The notes under the pieces are model-generated. The model was not told the origin of the DNA. It searched no databases and worked only from the letters and a program-made list of their open reading frames with translations. A program made the position numbers and the translations under genes. A stretch of DNA of 64,000 bases from WLWS01 sp965243105 (lineage in GTDB: Bacteria; Pseudomonadota; Gammaproteobacteria; Eutrophobiales; Eutrophobiaceae): positions 186,001 through 250,000 of the forward strand of contig CBDEUC010000003.1 of assembly GCA_965243105.1 (NCBI GenBank). Direction: 5' to 3'. Position 1 is the stretch's first letter; the number at the start of each line of letters is the position of its first letter. This document shows, piece after piece, positions 1 through 9,114 of this stretch.

Positions 1-212
1 TTGCCGTGTTCGCTGGAAACCGGGTGAATGGAATGATCGCCATCACGTACCGCCAGCTCAACCGGAAGGTATTCCTTGATAGCCACTTGCTGGTTGAGGT
101 TGGTATCCTGGGCGAGGTAGGTTATGCCAAACCCGCCCTGGCCAAGGATCTCCTTTATAACGTACCAATGTAGTTGGTAGCCTGGCTGTAGTGAATTTCT
201 ATGTCGCTCCAT
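1..212 (-). CDS. Serine/threonine protein kinase, N-terminal fragment (cut by window edge)
   Basis: Only the first 70 or so codons lie in the window; the gene runs off the left end. The ATG at 212-210 opens a reading frame with a glycine-rich ATP loop (LGQGGFGITYLA, about residues 23-34) followed by the VAIKEYLP segment that holds the ATP-anchoring lysine. This is the Hanks-type (PknB-like) kinase N-lobe. The opening closely resembles that of the complete kinase at 48507-50678 (LGKGGFGITYLA, VAIKEYLP), so the two are probably paralogues. What follows the kinase domain cannot be seen. It is transcribed in the same direction as hemW, 51 bases downstream of the hemW stop. Confidence 0.8.
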   Translation of the reverse strand, partial: MERHRNSLQPGYQLHWYVIKEILGQGGFGITYLAQDTNLNQQVAIKEYLPVELAVRDGDHSIHPVSSEHG

Positions 213-263
213 AATCTTCCTTTTACTAACGGGTAAGGCCCAGGCAGGTTGACCGTTTACATT

Positions 264-1436
264 CTATTCATTTTTAGCAGCACCGGGTAAAAATATGGCC
301 AGCAGGTCATTGAGAAAGTCCATGCCCTTTCCACTGGCCCTGATATTGTCATCTTGCCTTTCCAGTAATCCTTCGCCGCTGGCCTGCGCAAGCAAATGCT
401 CGATAAGGCTAATCTCCAGCCCTGTCCTGGCGGTAAAAAGATCCGGGGAAAACCCGGAAAGCAGGCGCAGGGAATTCATCATGAATTCCAGCACCCGGTC
501 TTCCCTGGACACGCTTACTTCCCTTGAGACTGCATTGCCCGCAGTGCTTTTCTGCATATAAATGTCAGGAATACGGTGCCGCTGGTAGCGAGTTATCTTA
601 CCCGCGTGCGCATTGCTTAGCTTGCCATGTGCGCCGGCACCCACTCCATAGTAGTCAGCAAATTGCCAGTAATTAAGGTTATGCCTGCATTCCCGGTCGT
701 CCCTGGCCCAGGCAGAGACCTCGTATTGACGATAACCCTCGGATTCCAGGAAAGCCTTTCCGTTCTGCTGGATTTCCCAGCATTGTTCGTGAGACGGCAG
801 GCTGGGTGGCTTGCTATAGAACACAGTATTCGGCTCAAGGGTGAGTTGATACCAGGAAATGTGTTGAGGCTGAAGCGAAACGGCAGTTTGCAGGTCGGCA
901 AGCGCCATTGCGACATCCTGGCCAGGCAGGCCGTGCATCAGGTCGATATTTACGTTATCAAACCCTGACTCCCGGGCAATATTAATGGCAGCAAGAGCTT
1001 CACTGGAGTCATGTATTCTTCCGAGCCCGGCAAGAGCTTCATCATTAAAACTCTGCACCCCGATAGACAGGCGATTTATCCCAATGCGCCTGTATGCAGA
1101 GAATCTTTCAGCCTCGAAGGTCCCGGGATTTGCTTCGAGAGTTATTTCTGCATCATTGTCCAGGCCCAGCTTGCCTGAAAAAGCGGCAAGCACCCTGTCG
1201 ATAGCTTTTGCAGAAAACAGGCTGGGCGTTCCTCCACCAAAAAATACGGTTTCAATACTTCGTTTATCAGCGCGGGATTTTTCAAGTTCAATATCTGCTT
1301 CAAGTGCAGAAATATAGCTGTCTTCCGGGAATGCCTTGCTTCGTACCTCGTGAGAATTAAAGTCACAGTAAGGGCACTTGCGTACACACCATGGCAGGTG
1401 CACGTAGGCGGATAGGGGTATAGATGACATATTCAT
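264..1436 (-). CDS. hemW: Radical SAM heme chaperone HemW
   Basis: HemW is a radical-SAM-fold protein that binds heme and delivers it to respiratory enzymes; it was formerly annotated as oxygen-independent coproporphyrinogen oxidase. The radical SAM cluster motif is CVRKCPYC at residues 17-24, preceded by YVHLPW as in E. coli HemW, and followed by FFGGGTPS, the SAM-binding glycine motif. At 390 residues it has the usual family length. In most gammaproteobacteria hemW directly follows rdgB; here an RND pump (1492-5796) sits between them, and all genes point the same way. The chosen ATG gives the expected short N-terminus. HemW rather than HemN is indicated by the lack of a long N-terminal extension before the CX3CX2C motif. 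Confidence 0.93.
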   Translation of the reverse strand: MNMSSIPLSAYVHLPWCVRKCPYCDFNSHEVRSKAFPEDSYISALEADIELEKSRADKRSIETVFFGGGTPSLFSAKAIDRVLAAFSGKLGLDNDAEITLEANPGTFEAERFSAYRRIGINRLSIGVQSFNDEALAGLGRIHDSSEALAAINIARESGFDNVNIDLMHGLPGQDVAMALADLQTAVSLQPQHISWYQLTLEPNTVFYSKPPSLPSHEQCWEIQQNGKAFLESEGYRQYEVSAWARDDRECRHNLNYWQFADYYGVGAGAHGKLSNAHAGKITRYQRHRIPDIYMQKSTAGNAVSREVSVSREDRVLEFMMNSLRLLSGFSPDLFTARTGLEISLIEHLLAQASGEGLLERQDDNIRASGKGMDFLNDLLAIFLPGAAKNE

Positions 1437-1491
1437 TTCTAAAATCCAGGTTCATTTCTTAAGTCCCTGGCAACCTGCTGATTCTCTCAAT

Positions 1492-4400
1492 TCAGGTGGA
1501 TGGCCTGGACCCCTCTCGAGCGAGTGCGGCAGTTTTTCCCACGTAGCTCGTTCGAATTTGAAGCACCAGTGATAAAAGTGCCGGAATAAATGTCAGCGTA
1601 ACAAGTGTGGAAAAAAGTAATCCGAAAAGTACTATTGCACCCAGTCCCCGGTATAGCTCCGAGCCTGCACCGGGACTAAAAACCAGTGGGGACAAACCGA
1701 ATATTGTTGTAATGCTGGACATCATTATAGGTCTCAATCTTGCCCGTGTACTTTCCAGGATCGCTTCATCCACAGGCAAGTTAAGGTCATTAATGTTCCT
1801 GATTGCTCGATCTACCAGCAGTATAGGGTTATTGACTACGGTTCCTATCAGGATTAGAAAGCCCAGCATGGTTATCATGTCAAAGGGTTGATGTATTTCA
1901 GCAAATCCCAGCAAATCCAGCTGCGCCCCAAGCAAGTTCATCAACCACAGGCCAAGAATACTGCCGGCAATTCCAACAGGTACTGAAACAATAATCAGGA
2001 AGGGATAACCCCAGTGGGAGAAGATGGCCACAAGTAACAGGTAGGAAATCAGGATGGCGACGATAAAGTTTCCGGTCAGTGCATTCCTTGTTGCATTCAA
2101 ATCATCACTTGCACCGGTAATTGTCATATTTATGTCAGGCGCTATTTCACCACTGTTTCTCATATGTTCAATCAATTCTTTCCTGACGATTTCAACACCG
2201 GTCTCCAGTGGAATTTGTCGCGGGGGGATGATTCCAAGAGTAATAGTGCGGGCACCATCAACTCTCCTGATCGTCTCGGTATTCACTGTTTCTTTCACCG
2301 TGGCTACCGATGACAGCGGAATAATTCCACCTTCCGGTGAATAGAGCATCACCTGGTCAAGATCCTGTGGTCGATCAATTGCTCCATGGGAGGAATATAA
2401 AAACATGTCGATCTTGTCATCACCCAGGAAAAACTCGTCAACATAGGCACCATCAGAATATGCCCAGATGGAATAACCCAGGTCTTCGGTGTCGATTGAT
2501 AACTCGGCCGCTCTTTCCCAGTCTGGACGGATTTCCAGCATGGGCTGACCCAGCGTGAGGGTCGATGGCTCCGGACGAACCTGTGGATTTTCAAAAATTT
2601 CCCGTGAACGAACGAAGGCCTTGAAACCTGCATCGAATAACGAAACCAGGTCAGTACCGGAGAGCTCCAGGTTAATACTTCGACTACCGCCGCTATTACT
2701 CAGGAATATTGAACCACGTGACGAAAATGCTATGACTCCCGGCACTTCCTGGATCCTCTCTGTGATAACATCCTTCAACTTGTCGGTTTGGGGTCTTGCG
2801 GAGGACTCCACTATCATCACGACCCTGCCTGAGCTGGCGTAACCATACACATAGTCCATTGCAGGTACTTCACTTTCTCCCCGATCAAAGAGCTCGGGAT
2901 CATCACCAACATAGGGGAGAAAATCTGCATAAAGCGACCGTTGAATCGCATGCATCTCTTCAATGTTGTATCCAGGCGGAGCAAAAAGCGATGAAAAGAT
3001 CTTTTGTTCCTCTCCTTCTGGTAAATATTCTGCGGGGGGAGTAAGAAAATACATGATGCTGGTAACAATCAGTATCATGCCACCAACAATGGCAAGACGT
3101 CGGTTAAATCCGCGTAACATCCATTCAACAAAGCTCATAACCAGCTGGCTAAACTTTCCGCCTAATTTGTCCAACAGCTTTTGGGAATTTTTACCAGCAG
3201 CAGGGCTGAGAAACCGACTACATGCAGCGGGAATTACAGTAATAGCAACCAGCATGGACATGAGAATTGCCGCTGCTATGGCTACTGCGATGTCAGAGTA
3301 AAGCTGGCCAGCTTCTTCTCCCACAAAAATAATGGGCAGAAAGACAAAAACAGTAGTTAGTGTAGATGCCAAAACGGCAGGCCATACCTCGCGCACTCCT
3401 TCAAGAGCTGCTGTAAAACGATCCTTGCCCTCGTTTAGATGCCGATGAATATTTTCCAGTACAACAATGTTGTTATCGAGAGTCATACCAATCGCAAATG
3501 CAACTCCGGCAAGAGAAATGACATTAATGGTACGACCACTGATTAACAATCCGAGAAATGCGGCAATGGTACATATTGGAATGCCCAGAGCACCCATCAG
3601 TGTTGCTGGTTTCGAACGCAGGAACAAAAACAGCACAAGCGTAGCCAGCAAGGCGCCGATGATTAGATTGCGTCGTACATTTTTAATCGACGTCTTTACA
3701 TATTTAACATCATCGCTATTCAAGATAGCGATCATGCCCCTGTGCTTGAGCAAGCCCTGGTTTAATTCTTCAACTTTTGCGTCAACTCCATCCTTGACCT
3801 CAACCACATTGGCACCTACCTGTTTCTTGATGCCCATGGTGATACTTGACTGGCCATTGGTGTAGGAATAGCTGCGTATTTCAAAGGTCGATAGTTCGGC
3901 GTAACCCACATCCCGCAATCGAATCAAGGTATCGCCTCGTCGTCCAACAACCAGGTCCTCCATTTCATCCACCGTGATAAAGCGACCTATGGTTCGCAAC
4001 AGGTATCTGCGCTTGCCGCTATCCAGGTCGCCACCGGAAACATCCCGGTTGCGCGCACGAATGGCATTACGCACGTCGATCAATCTTAATTCTCTTTCGG
4101 CGAGCTTGACCGGGTCAACATAAATGCGAATCTGCCGTTCCGAGCCGCCCCAGAATACGGCCTCTGAGACTCCGGGGACTCTTTCTATTCGAGACCGAAC
4201 TTCATCTTCGAGAAAATCACGCATCCTGTGCATCTCTACATCCAGCGGATTTCCTGGTAATGGAACGATTCGATAGAAAATGAAGGCACTGTCAGATACC
4301 GAGCTTGTTACTATGCGCGGTTCATCGACGTTCTCCGGGTATCCCGGCACCTGGGAAATGGCATTGTTGGCCCGTATCAAGGCCTCGTTGATGTCCGCAC

Positions 4401-4686
4401 CATGGGAAAACTCGAGTTCGATTTCAGCTCGACCCGTGGTCGCGCGGGAAATCATCCGCTCCAGGGATGGAATACGCCTCAGGTATTCCTCCTGCTCGAT
4501 GATGATCTCTTTTTCAACATCCTGTGGCGAGGCGCCGGGCCAGGTTGTAGTAATGCTGACCGCACGCACATCCAGGTCAGGTATCATCTGGATTGGCACT
4601 CTAAATACCGCCAGTACTCCAAACAGACAAACAATCAGCATAGCCACGGTCAATATGACGGGCTTTTCGATCGCAAATCTGAACAT
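1492..4686 (-). CDS. RND efflux transporter, inner-membrane permease (HAE1-like)
   Basis: Proton-driven tripartite pump subunit of the AcrB/MexB superfamily, 1064 residues, which is the usual length. The N-terminus has the first transmembrane helix (residues 10-28) followed by VPIQMIPDLD and the porter-domain start ITTTWPGASPQDVE typical of HAE RND proteins. The TM4 proton-relay region reads IGMTLDNNIVVLENI; the first acidic residue (D404) is conserved, while the second position of the AcrB Asp pair is Asn (N405), a substitution seen in other HAE members. A second TM block lies near residues 860-1040. It ends the adaptor-permease pair: the adaptor stop (4690-4692) is three bases upstream of this ATG. 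No outer-membrane channel gene is adjacent, so a shared TolC-like protein is likely. The substrate cannot be inferred. Confidence 0.92.
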   Translation of the reverse strand: MFRFAIEKPVILTVAMLIVCLFGVLAVFRVPIQMIPDLDVRAVSITTTWPGASPQDVEKEIIIEQEEYLRRIPSLERMISRATTGRAEIELEFSHGADINEALIRANNAISQVPGYPENVDEPRIVTSSVSDSAFIFYRIVPLPGNPLDVEMHRMRDFLEDEVRSRIERVPGVSEAVFWGGSERQIRIYVDPVKLAERELRLIDVRNAIRARNRDVSGGDLDSGKRRYLLRTIGRFITVDEMEDLVVGRRGDTLIRLRDVGYAELSTFEIRSYSYTNGQSSITMGIKKQVGANVVEVKDGVDAKVEELNQGLLKHRGMIAILNSDDVKYVKTSIKNVRRNLIIGALLATLVLFLFLRSKPATLMGALGIPICTIAAFLGLLISGRTINVISLAGVAFAIGMTLDNNIVVLENIHRHLNEGKDRFTAALEGVREVWPAVLASTLTTVFVFLPIIFVGEEAGQLYSDIAVAIAAAILMSMLVAITVIPAACSRFLSPAAGKNSQKLLDKLGGKFSQLVMSFVEWMLRGFNRRLAIVGGMILIVTSIMYFLTPPAEYLPEGEEQKIFSSLFAPPGYNIEEMHAIQRSLYADFLPYVGDDPELFDRGESEVPAMDYVYGYASSGRVVMIVESSARPQTDKLKDVITERIQEVPGVIAFSSRGSIFLSNSGGSRSINLELSGTDLVSLFDAGFKAFVRSREIFENPQVRPEPSTLTLGQPMLEIRPDWERAAELSIDTEDLGYSIWAYSDGAYVDEFFLGDDKIDMFLYSSHGAIDRPQDLDQVMLYSPEGGIIPLSSVATVKETVNTETIRRVDGARTITLGIIPPRQIPLETGVEIVRKELIEHMRNSGEIAPDINMTITGASDDLNATRNALTGNFIVAILISYLLLVAIFSHWGYPFLIIVSVPVGIAGSILGLWLMNLLGAQLDLLGFAEIHQPFDMITMLGFLILIGTVVNNPILLVDRAIRNINDLNLPVDEAILESTRARLRPIMMSSITTIFGLSPLVFSPGAGSELYRGLGAIVLFGLLFSTLVTLTFIPALLSLVLQIRTSYVGKTAALAREGSRPST

Positions 4687-4689
4687 AAG

Positions 4690-5796
4690 CTAGTTACTCA
4701 CTTTTGCGCTGACCTCTTGAACAACTTCCACGTGCTGACCCGGCCTGAGAATTTCATTTCCTCGAATTACTACCGGGTCACCCTCTTTCAAATTACCCGT
4801 CAATACTTCCACATAATCACGGTAAACCCGGCCCGTCTCAACAGGCACGGCATTAACCCTGCTGATGCCATCTTCGATTTTTACCAGCCAAACTGACTTG
4901 GATCCACCAGGTTTACGTACAATGGCGTCCCGTGGAACAAGCAGAGCATCCTCATCGAAAGCAAGTTTAAATTTCACGCGCGCAGACATGCCCGAAGCGA
5001 TAACACCGTCGTTGTTGTCCATGTCAATGCGCACCGGGAATGTCCGGGTAGAGAGATTTGCCGAAGGAATTTTCATACTCACGCTACCCTGGAAAAGTCT
5101 TCCCGGAAAAGCATCGAAACGAATTTCAGCCGGCGTACCCAACTGCAATTTTTCGTAGTACACCTGTGGAACCGGCACATCGATACGTAGCACCCTGGTT
5201 TCCTCAATAACCATTAGGCTCGAACTTGTATCAACCCATTGGCCAAGCTCTGTCAATTTTTGAGTAACCACGCCGTCGAAGGGTGCGTAAACAACGTGTC
5301 GTTTTAACAACTCTTTTTGCTGACGCAATTGCTCACTTAAGCGGGAGAGTGCAGCTTCCTGGATCAACACCTGTGCTATACGGGCTTCGTGGTCGGTTGC
5401 TGAAATATGCTTTTTGCGCACAAGCTCCGCCGCCTCGTCTCTCTGACGTATGGCTTCATTAAGGACTGCGCGAGCCTCTGTGACCTGCGCAGTTGCGCTC
5501 GCAACAGCTATTTTCGCAAGTTCAGGATCGAGTTTGAGAATAACGTCTCCCTGCTTGAGTTGATAGCCCTCATCCACCACGACCTCGGACACAAAGCCTT
5601 CCACCTTCGAGGACAACCTTGACACACGCCGGGCGATCACACTGCCGGTCAGCGGAATTTCCTCATGAACTCCCGCTTTTATTGCTCGAACTATACTAAC
5701 CGGCCGGGCCTTTTGTTGCTGGGCAAAAGCCGGTGTCGCAAGTAGAAGCATGAGCAGCAGATGCAACGAAATTGAAATGATATTTCTACTCATCAT
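4690..5796 (-). CDS. RND efflux periplasmic adaptor (membrane fusion protein)
   Basis: Periplasmic adaptor linking the permease at 1492-4686 to an outer-membrane channel. It has an N-terminal signal segment (ISLHLLLMLLLATPAFA, about residues 9-25), then a beta-barrel/lipoyl half-motif (LSSKVEGFVSEVVVDEGYQLKQGD), an alpha-helical hairpin with charged heptads (about 95-165) and the second lipoyl half (YAPFDGVVTQKLTELGQWV). At 368 residues it has the normal size. The start codon overlaps the rdgB stop as TAATG on the minus strand, so translation is probably coupled to rdgB. This makes the pump part of a housekeeping operon rather than a separately regulated efflux locus. The two consecutive Met codons leave a one-codon ambiguity in the start. 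Confidence 0.9.
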   Translation of the reverse strand: MMSRNIISISLHLLLMLLLATPAFAQQQKARPVSIVRAIKAGVHEEIPLTGSVIARRVSRLSSKVEGFVSEVVVDEGYQLKQGDVILKLDPELAKIAVASATAQVTEARAVLNEAIRQRDEAAELVRKKHISATDHEARIAQVLIQEAALSRLSEQLRQQKELLKRHVVYAPFDGVVTQKLTELGQWVDTSSSLMVIEETRVLRIDVPVPQVYYEKLQLGTPAEIRFDAFPGRLFQGSVSMKIPSANLSTRTFPVRIDMDNNDGVIASGMSARVKFKLAFDEDALLVPRDAIVRKPGGSKSVWLVKIEDGISRVNAVPVETGRVYRDYVEVLTGNLKEGDPVVIRGNEILRPGQHVEVVQEVSAKVSN

Positions 5797-6401
5797 TACA
5801 CCCCGCTGGAAAGCATGCTCACCAGTTTATCAAGTGCCTGTGCACGATGACTCAACTTGTTTTTCATCTCCGGCACTAACTCGGCCGATGTACAGTTGTA
5901 CTCGGGTAAGTAGAAAATCGGGTCATAACCAAATCCGTTTTCACCTCGTGCCTCACTGATGAGTTGTCCCTCCCAGCTACCCTGGGCGATAAGCGGTACC
6001 GGATCTTTTTCATGACGCATGTACACCATTACACACTGGAACCGTGCAGTAATTACTTCATCGTCCAGATCCCGAATATTATCAAGTAACAAATCCAGGT
6101 TATCTTTATCAGTCGCATCATCGCCCGCGTAACGGGCAGAGTGAATTCCTGGCGCCCCATCAAGACAATCTACCTCTATACCTGAATCATCGGCAATGGC
6201 GGCAAGCCCCGAATGCCTTGTTGCATTTCGAGCCTTTATAATGGCATTTTCTACAAAACTGAGACCAGTCTCGTCGGCATCAGCGATATCAAACTCGCCC
6301 TGCGCTCGCACGTTAATTTGTAAACCTGCCAGCATAGCTTCAATTTCACGAAGTTTGCCCCGGTTACTGCTGGCCAGTACGATTGTTTTCGACCCTGGCA
6401 C
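5796..6401 (-). CDS. rdgB: dITP/XTP pyrophosphatase (RdgB/HAM1 family)
   Basis: Cytosolic house-cleaning nucleotidase that hydrolyses dITP, ITP and XTP to monophosphates, preventing inosine and xanthine incorporation into DNA. Family signatures are visible: LASSNRGKLREIE at residues 9-21 (nucleotide-binding S/T-x-N-x2-K), the SFVENAIIKARN helix, the DDSGIEVDCLDGAPGIHSARYAG catalytic block, and GENGFGYDPIF near the C-terminus. Length 201 residues is typical. It starts with GTG five bases after the rph stop and its own stop overlaps the adaptor start. The order rph-rdgB-hemW is the standard gammaproteobacterial arrangement, here interrupted by the RND pair. Confidence 0.95.
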   Translation of the reverse strand: MPGSKTIVLASSNRGKLREIEAMLAGLQINVRAQGEFDIADADETGLSFVENAIIKARNATRHSGLAAIADDSGIEVDCLDGAPGIHSARYAGDDATDKDNLDLLLDNIRDLDDEVITARFQCVMVYMRHEKDPVPLIAQGSWEGQLISEARGENGFGYDPIFYLPEYNCTSAELVPEMKNKLSHRAQALDKLVSMLSSGV

Positions 6402-6406
6402 GAGAA

Positions 6407-7123
6407 CTAGGAGGACAAGGCCTCGGCCTGAAATGCCAGTAATTGTGATATGCCGGAACTTGCCAGCCCCAGCATTTCCTGGAGTTCATCCGGATTAAAC
6501 GGGTGTCCTTCGGCCGTCCCCTGGATTTCAATAAAGTCACCATTGCTGTTCATGACAACATTCATATCTGTTTCTGCATTTGAGTCCTCGGCATAGTCAA
6601 GGTCCAGCACTGCCGCACCATCGCAAATTCCCACGGACACGGATGCCACGCTGGCAAGCAGGGGATTTTTATCAAGTAACTTCTCTTCCAGTGCATAGGA
6701 AATCGCGTCCACAAGGGCAACATAGGCACCGGTGATTGATGCAGTACGCGTGCCGCCATCTGCCTGGATGACATCGCAGTCGATCTGGATTGTGTTTTCA
6801 CCCATTGCCGTGGTGTCGATAACAGCTCGAAGAGAGCGTCCAATCAGGCGCTGAATTTCCAGCGTTCGACCACCCTGTCGGCCCTGCGATGCTTCCCGTC
6901 TCATACGCTGTCCGGTTGAGCGCGGCAGCATGCCGTATTCGGCGGTAACCCAGCCCTTGCCGGAGCCCTTGAGGAATGACGGAACTTTTGCCTCAAAACT
7001 GGCGTTGCACAGAACCCGGGTATCTCCGAATTCGACCAGTACTGAACCTTCGGCATGCTTTGTATAGTTTCTCTGGATTCGAACCTGGCGTAGTTCGTTT
7101 CCTGCTCTTCCGCTGGGACGCAT
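6407..7123 (-). CDS. rph: Ribonuclease PH
   Basis: Phosphorolytic 3'-to-5' exoribonuclease that trims tRNA 3' ends and degrades structured RNA; it acts as a hexamer in the cytosol. Residues 1-30 (MRPSGRAGNELRQVRI) and the block around FGDTRVLCNASFE match RNase PH. The phosphate-binding arginine region (RREASQGRQGGRTLEIQRLIGRSLRAVID, about 75-105) and the IDCDVIQADGGTRTASITGAYVAL block are present. Length 238 residues is normal. It is first in the minus-strand run rph-rdgB-RND-hemW and is divergent from yicC, with about 110 bases between the two starts, so promoters for both operons should lie in 7124-7236. Confidence 0.96.
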   Translation of the reverse strand: MRPSGRAGNELRQVRIQRNYTKHAEGSVLVEFGDTRVLCNASFEAKVPSFLKGSGKGWVTAEYGMLPRSTGQRMRREASQGRQGGRTLEIQRLIGRSLRAVIDTTAMGENTIQIDCDVIQADGGTRTASITGAYVALVDAISYALEEKLLDKNPLLASVASVSVGICDGAAVLDLDYAEDSNAETDMNVVMNSNGDFIEIQGTAEGHPFNPDELQEMLGLASSGISQLLAFQAEALSS

Positions 7124-7236
7124 ACTTTTCTCTCCGAAAAATGACAGATTATACAGCTTCCTCTATTTCATGAAGCCCTCTAAGCAGTTAGTATGCCCCA
7201 TTTAGTCAATCTATGATGCAATAACAGGTGCAAGCT

Positions 7237-8097
7237 ATGACAGCAAGCATGACCGCGTTCGCCAGGCATGAAAATAGTGGAGACTGGGGCAGAGCCACCT
7301 GGGAAATTCGAACCGTCAATCACCGATACCTGGATATGTCGATTCGCTTACCCGATGAACTACGATACCTGGAAAGCGCAGTGCGTGAAAAAATCAGTGC
7401 CCGCCTTGCCCGGGGCAAGGTAGATTGCAATTTGCGTTACGAGGCTGACGATGGTGTTGCATCAAATTTACCGGTTAACCAGGTCCTCGCGGGGAAACTA
7501 ATCCAGGCCGCTACTTCCCTGCCTATCGATGACCCGGCAAAGTTGAATCCCATAGATGTGCTGCGCTGGCCGGGTGTCATCGAGCGTGAAACCCCGGACC
7601 TTGAAGCCCTGGCAAAACAGTTAATCGGGTTACTGGATCGAAGCCTGGACACCCTCATTGAAGCGCGTCAAAGGGAAGGCGATAAGTTACAGGCACTGCT
7701 GGTTTCACGCTGTGACCTTGCTGCCGAACAGGTCAGTGGTATCAGGAGTAAATTGCCTGGCATCTCGGAAAAACTCAGGGAGCGATTCCTGAGGAAGGCA
7801 GAAGAATTACAGCTCGAGCTGGATAGTGACAGGCTTGAACAGGAAATGTTGATACTGGCTCAAAAGATGGACGTGGCGGAAGAACTGGATCGGCTGGATG
7901 CCCATGTCGACGAAGTCAGGAATGTTCTGAAGCTTGACGAACCCGTCGGCCGGCGACTTGACTTTCTCATGCAGGAATTAAATCGCGAGGCCAACACGCT
8001 TGGCTCCAAGGCTGCCAGTATAGACATGAGTAATGTCTCCGTGGAATTAAAGGTGCTCATTGAACAAATGCGTGAACAAATTCAAAATATTGAATAA
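7237..8097 (+). CDS. yicC: YicC family endoribonuclease
   Basis: YicC-type proteins are RNases involved in small-RNA turnover in E. coli. The N-terminal signature MTAFARHENSGDWGRATWEIRTVNHRYLD aligns well with E. coli YicC, and the C-terminal helix block (RLDFLMQELNREANTLGSKA) is the other conserved end of the family. The ATG at 7237 is preferred over an upstream in-frame GTG at 7228 because it puts MTASMTAFAR in register with the E. coli N-terminus and has an AGG ribosome binding site upstream. The stop overlaps the gmk start (TAATG), indicating coupled translation. It is divergent from rph, as in many gammaproteobacteria. Confidence 0.93.
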   Translation: MTASMTAFARHENSGDWGRATWEIRTVNHRYLDMSIRLPDELRYLESAVREKISARLARGKVDCNLRYEADDGVASNLPVNQVLAGKLIQAATSLPIDDPAKLNPIDVLRWPGVIERETPDLEALAKQLIGLLDRSLDTLIEARQREGDKLQALLVSRCDLAAEQVSGIRSKLPGISEKLRERFLRKAEELQLELDSDRLEQEMLILAQKMDVAEELDRLDAHVDEVRNVLKLDEPVGRRLDFLMQELNREANTLGSKAASIDMSNVSVELKVLIEQMREQIQNIE

Positions 8098-8732
8098 TGA
8101 CAAGCCAGGAAAATAAATCAGGTACTCTTTTTATAGTATCGGCACCCTCGGGAGCTGGAAAGACGACCCTCGTCCATGCCCTGGTTGAATCCATGCCAAA
8201 CCTTTTTGTGTCAATTTCCCACACCACCAGGGAAAAACGTCCCTATGAGAAAGATGGTGTTGACTACCACTTTGTCGACCAGGCGACCTTTGACAGCATG
8301 GTTACCGATAACGAGTTCCTCGAGCATGCAACCGTGTTTGACCACAGTTATGGAAGCTCGCGACAGGCCGTTGAAGAACAGCTTGCGGTCGGCCGGAATA
8401 TCATCCTTGAAATCGAGTGGCAGGGTGCGCGGCAGGTCAGGGAACTGGTTTCCAACGTTGTCAGCATTTTCATTTTTCCTCCATCCTACCAGGCTCTCGA
8501 ATCTCGCCTGGGCGATCGCGGTGATGGCGATAGCACTATCGAAAGGCGCATGCGGGATGCCAGGTCAGAAATTTCTCACTATGGAGAATATGACTACCTC
8601 GTGATAAATGACGACTTTGGCACCGCCCTTTTGGAATTAAAGACGATTATCACCGCCAGCCAGCATAATTACGTGCAACACCGGGAATATTTTGACCGAT
8701 TTGTCACTGAAATGTTGGTAGATCAGTCATAA
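8097..8732 (+). CDS. gmk: Guanylate kinase
   Basis: ATP-dependent phosphorylation of GMP to GDP, an essential step in GTP and dGTP supply. It has a P-loop SAPSGAGKTTL at residues 15-25, the GMP-binding region SISHTTREKRPYEKDGVDYHFV, and the LEIEWQGARQVR segment characteristic of guanylate kinases. At 211 residues it is of normal length. The start codon shares bases with the yicC stop. Downstream is rpoZ, 76 bases away, and then spoT, so purine nucleotide synthesis and (p)ppGpp metabolism are clustered, as is standard in this class. Confidence 0.97.
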   Translation: MTSQENKSGTLFIVSAPSGAGKTTLVHALVESMPNLFVSISHTTREKRPYEKDGVDYHFVDQATFDSMVTDNEFLEHATVFDHSYGSSRQAVEEQLAVGRNIILEIEWQGARQVRELVSNVVSIFIFPPSYQALESRLGDRGDGDSTIERRMRDARSEISHYGEYDYLVINDDFGTALLELKTIITASQHNYVQHREYFDRFVTEMLVDQS

Positions 8733-8767
8733 TTCAGTACACTACGCGCCTTTTTCAAGGAATCACC

Positions 8768-8788
8768 ACCTGGGCTGTCCCAGGTTTA
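8768..8788 (+). terminator. Possible weak terminator/attenuator hairpin between gmk and rpoZ
   Basis: A perfect 7-bp inverted repeat (ACCTGGG at 8768-8774 with CCCAGGT at 8779-8785) with a 4-base loop is followed by only three T residues. It could partly terminate gmk transcripts or simply be a structured rpoZ leader. The short T tract makes it weak. Confidence 0.3.
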
Positions 8789-8808
8789 CATTGCCGGAGA
8801 ACTAGATA

Positions 8809-9072
8809 ATGGCCCGATTAACAGTAGAAGACTGCCTGGACAACGTAGACAACCGCTATGACCTGGTGATGCTTGCCAGCAAGCGCGCCCGCGACCTGTC
8901 AATGGGTGCAGAAGCCCTGGTAGAGGAAGATAACGACAAGCCGACGGTGGTCGCGTTACGGGAAATCGCTGAAGGCCTGATTACAAACGAAAATGTTGAC
9001 ACCATCGGCAAGCCATCGGTAGAGGAAGAATTTGCCGAGGCAAACCAGATAGAGTTCCCCCTGCCGGAGTAG
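8809..9072 (+). CDS. rpoZ: RNA polymerase omega subunit
   Basis: Small RNA polymerase subunit that chaperones beta-prime and forms one (p)ppGpp-binding site in gammaproteobacteria. MARLTVEDCLDNVDNRYDLVMLASKRARDL at residues 1-30 is the conserved omega N-terminus, followed by KPTVVALREIAEGLI. At 87 residues it matches the E. coli subunit closely. The acidic tail (VEEEFAEANQIEFPLPE) is typical. It is encoded directly upstream of spoT, so the alarmone synthetase and one of its receptors are adjacent. Confidence 0.97.
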   Translation: MARLTVEDCLDNVDNRYDLVMLASKRARDLSMGAEALVEEDNDKPTVVALREIAEGLITNENVDTIGKPSVEEEFAEANQIEFPLPE

Positions 9073-9083
9073 GAACTTTCTCC

Positions 9084-9114
9084 AGCTGGCAACCATCCAG
9101 GTCGCCAGCTTTTC
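9084..9114 (+). terminator. Putative intrinsic terminator after rpoZ
   Basis: AGCTGGC (9084-9090) pairs with GCCAGCT (9104-9110), with an additional inner ACC/GGT pair, followed by TTTTC. It lies 12 bases past the rpoZ stop. The stem is strong but the T tract is short, so partial read-through into spoT is expected. An independent spoT promoter would then lie in 9115-9211. Confidence 0.45.

Noticed and set aside
8768..8788. Strong terminator isolating rpoZ
   Set aside because: Stem is good but only three T residues follow, so only a weak element is reported.
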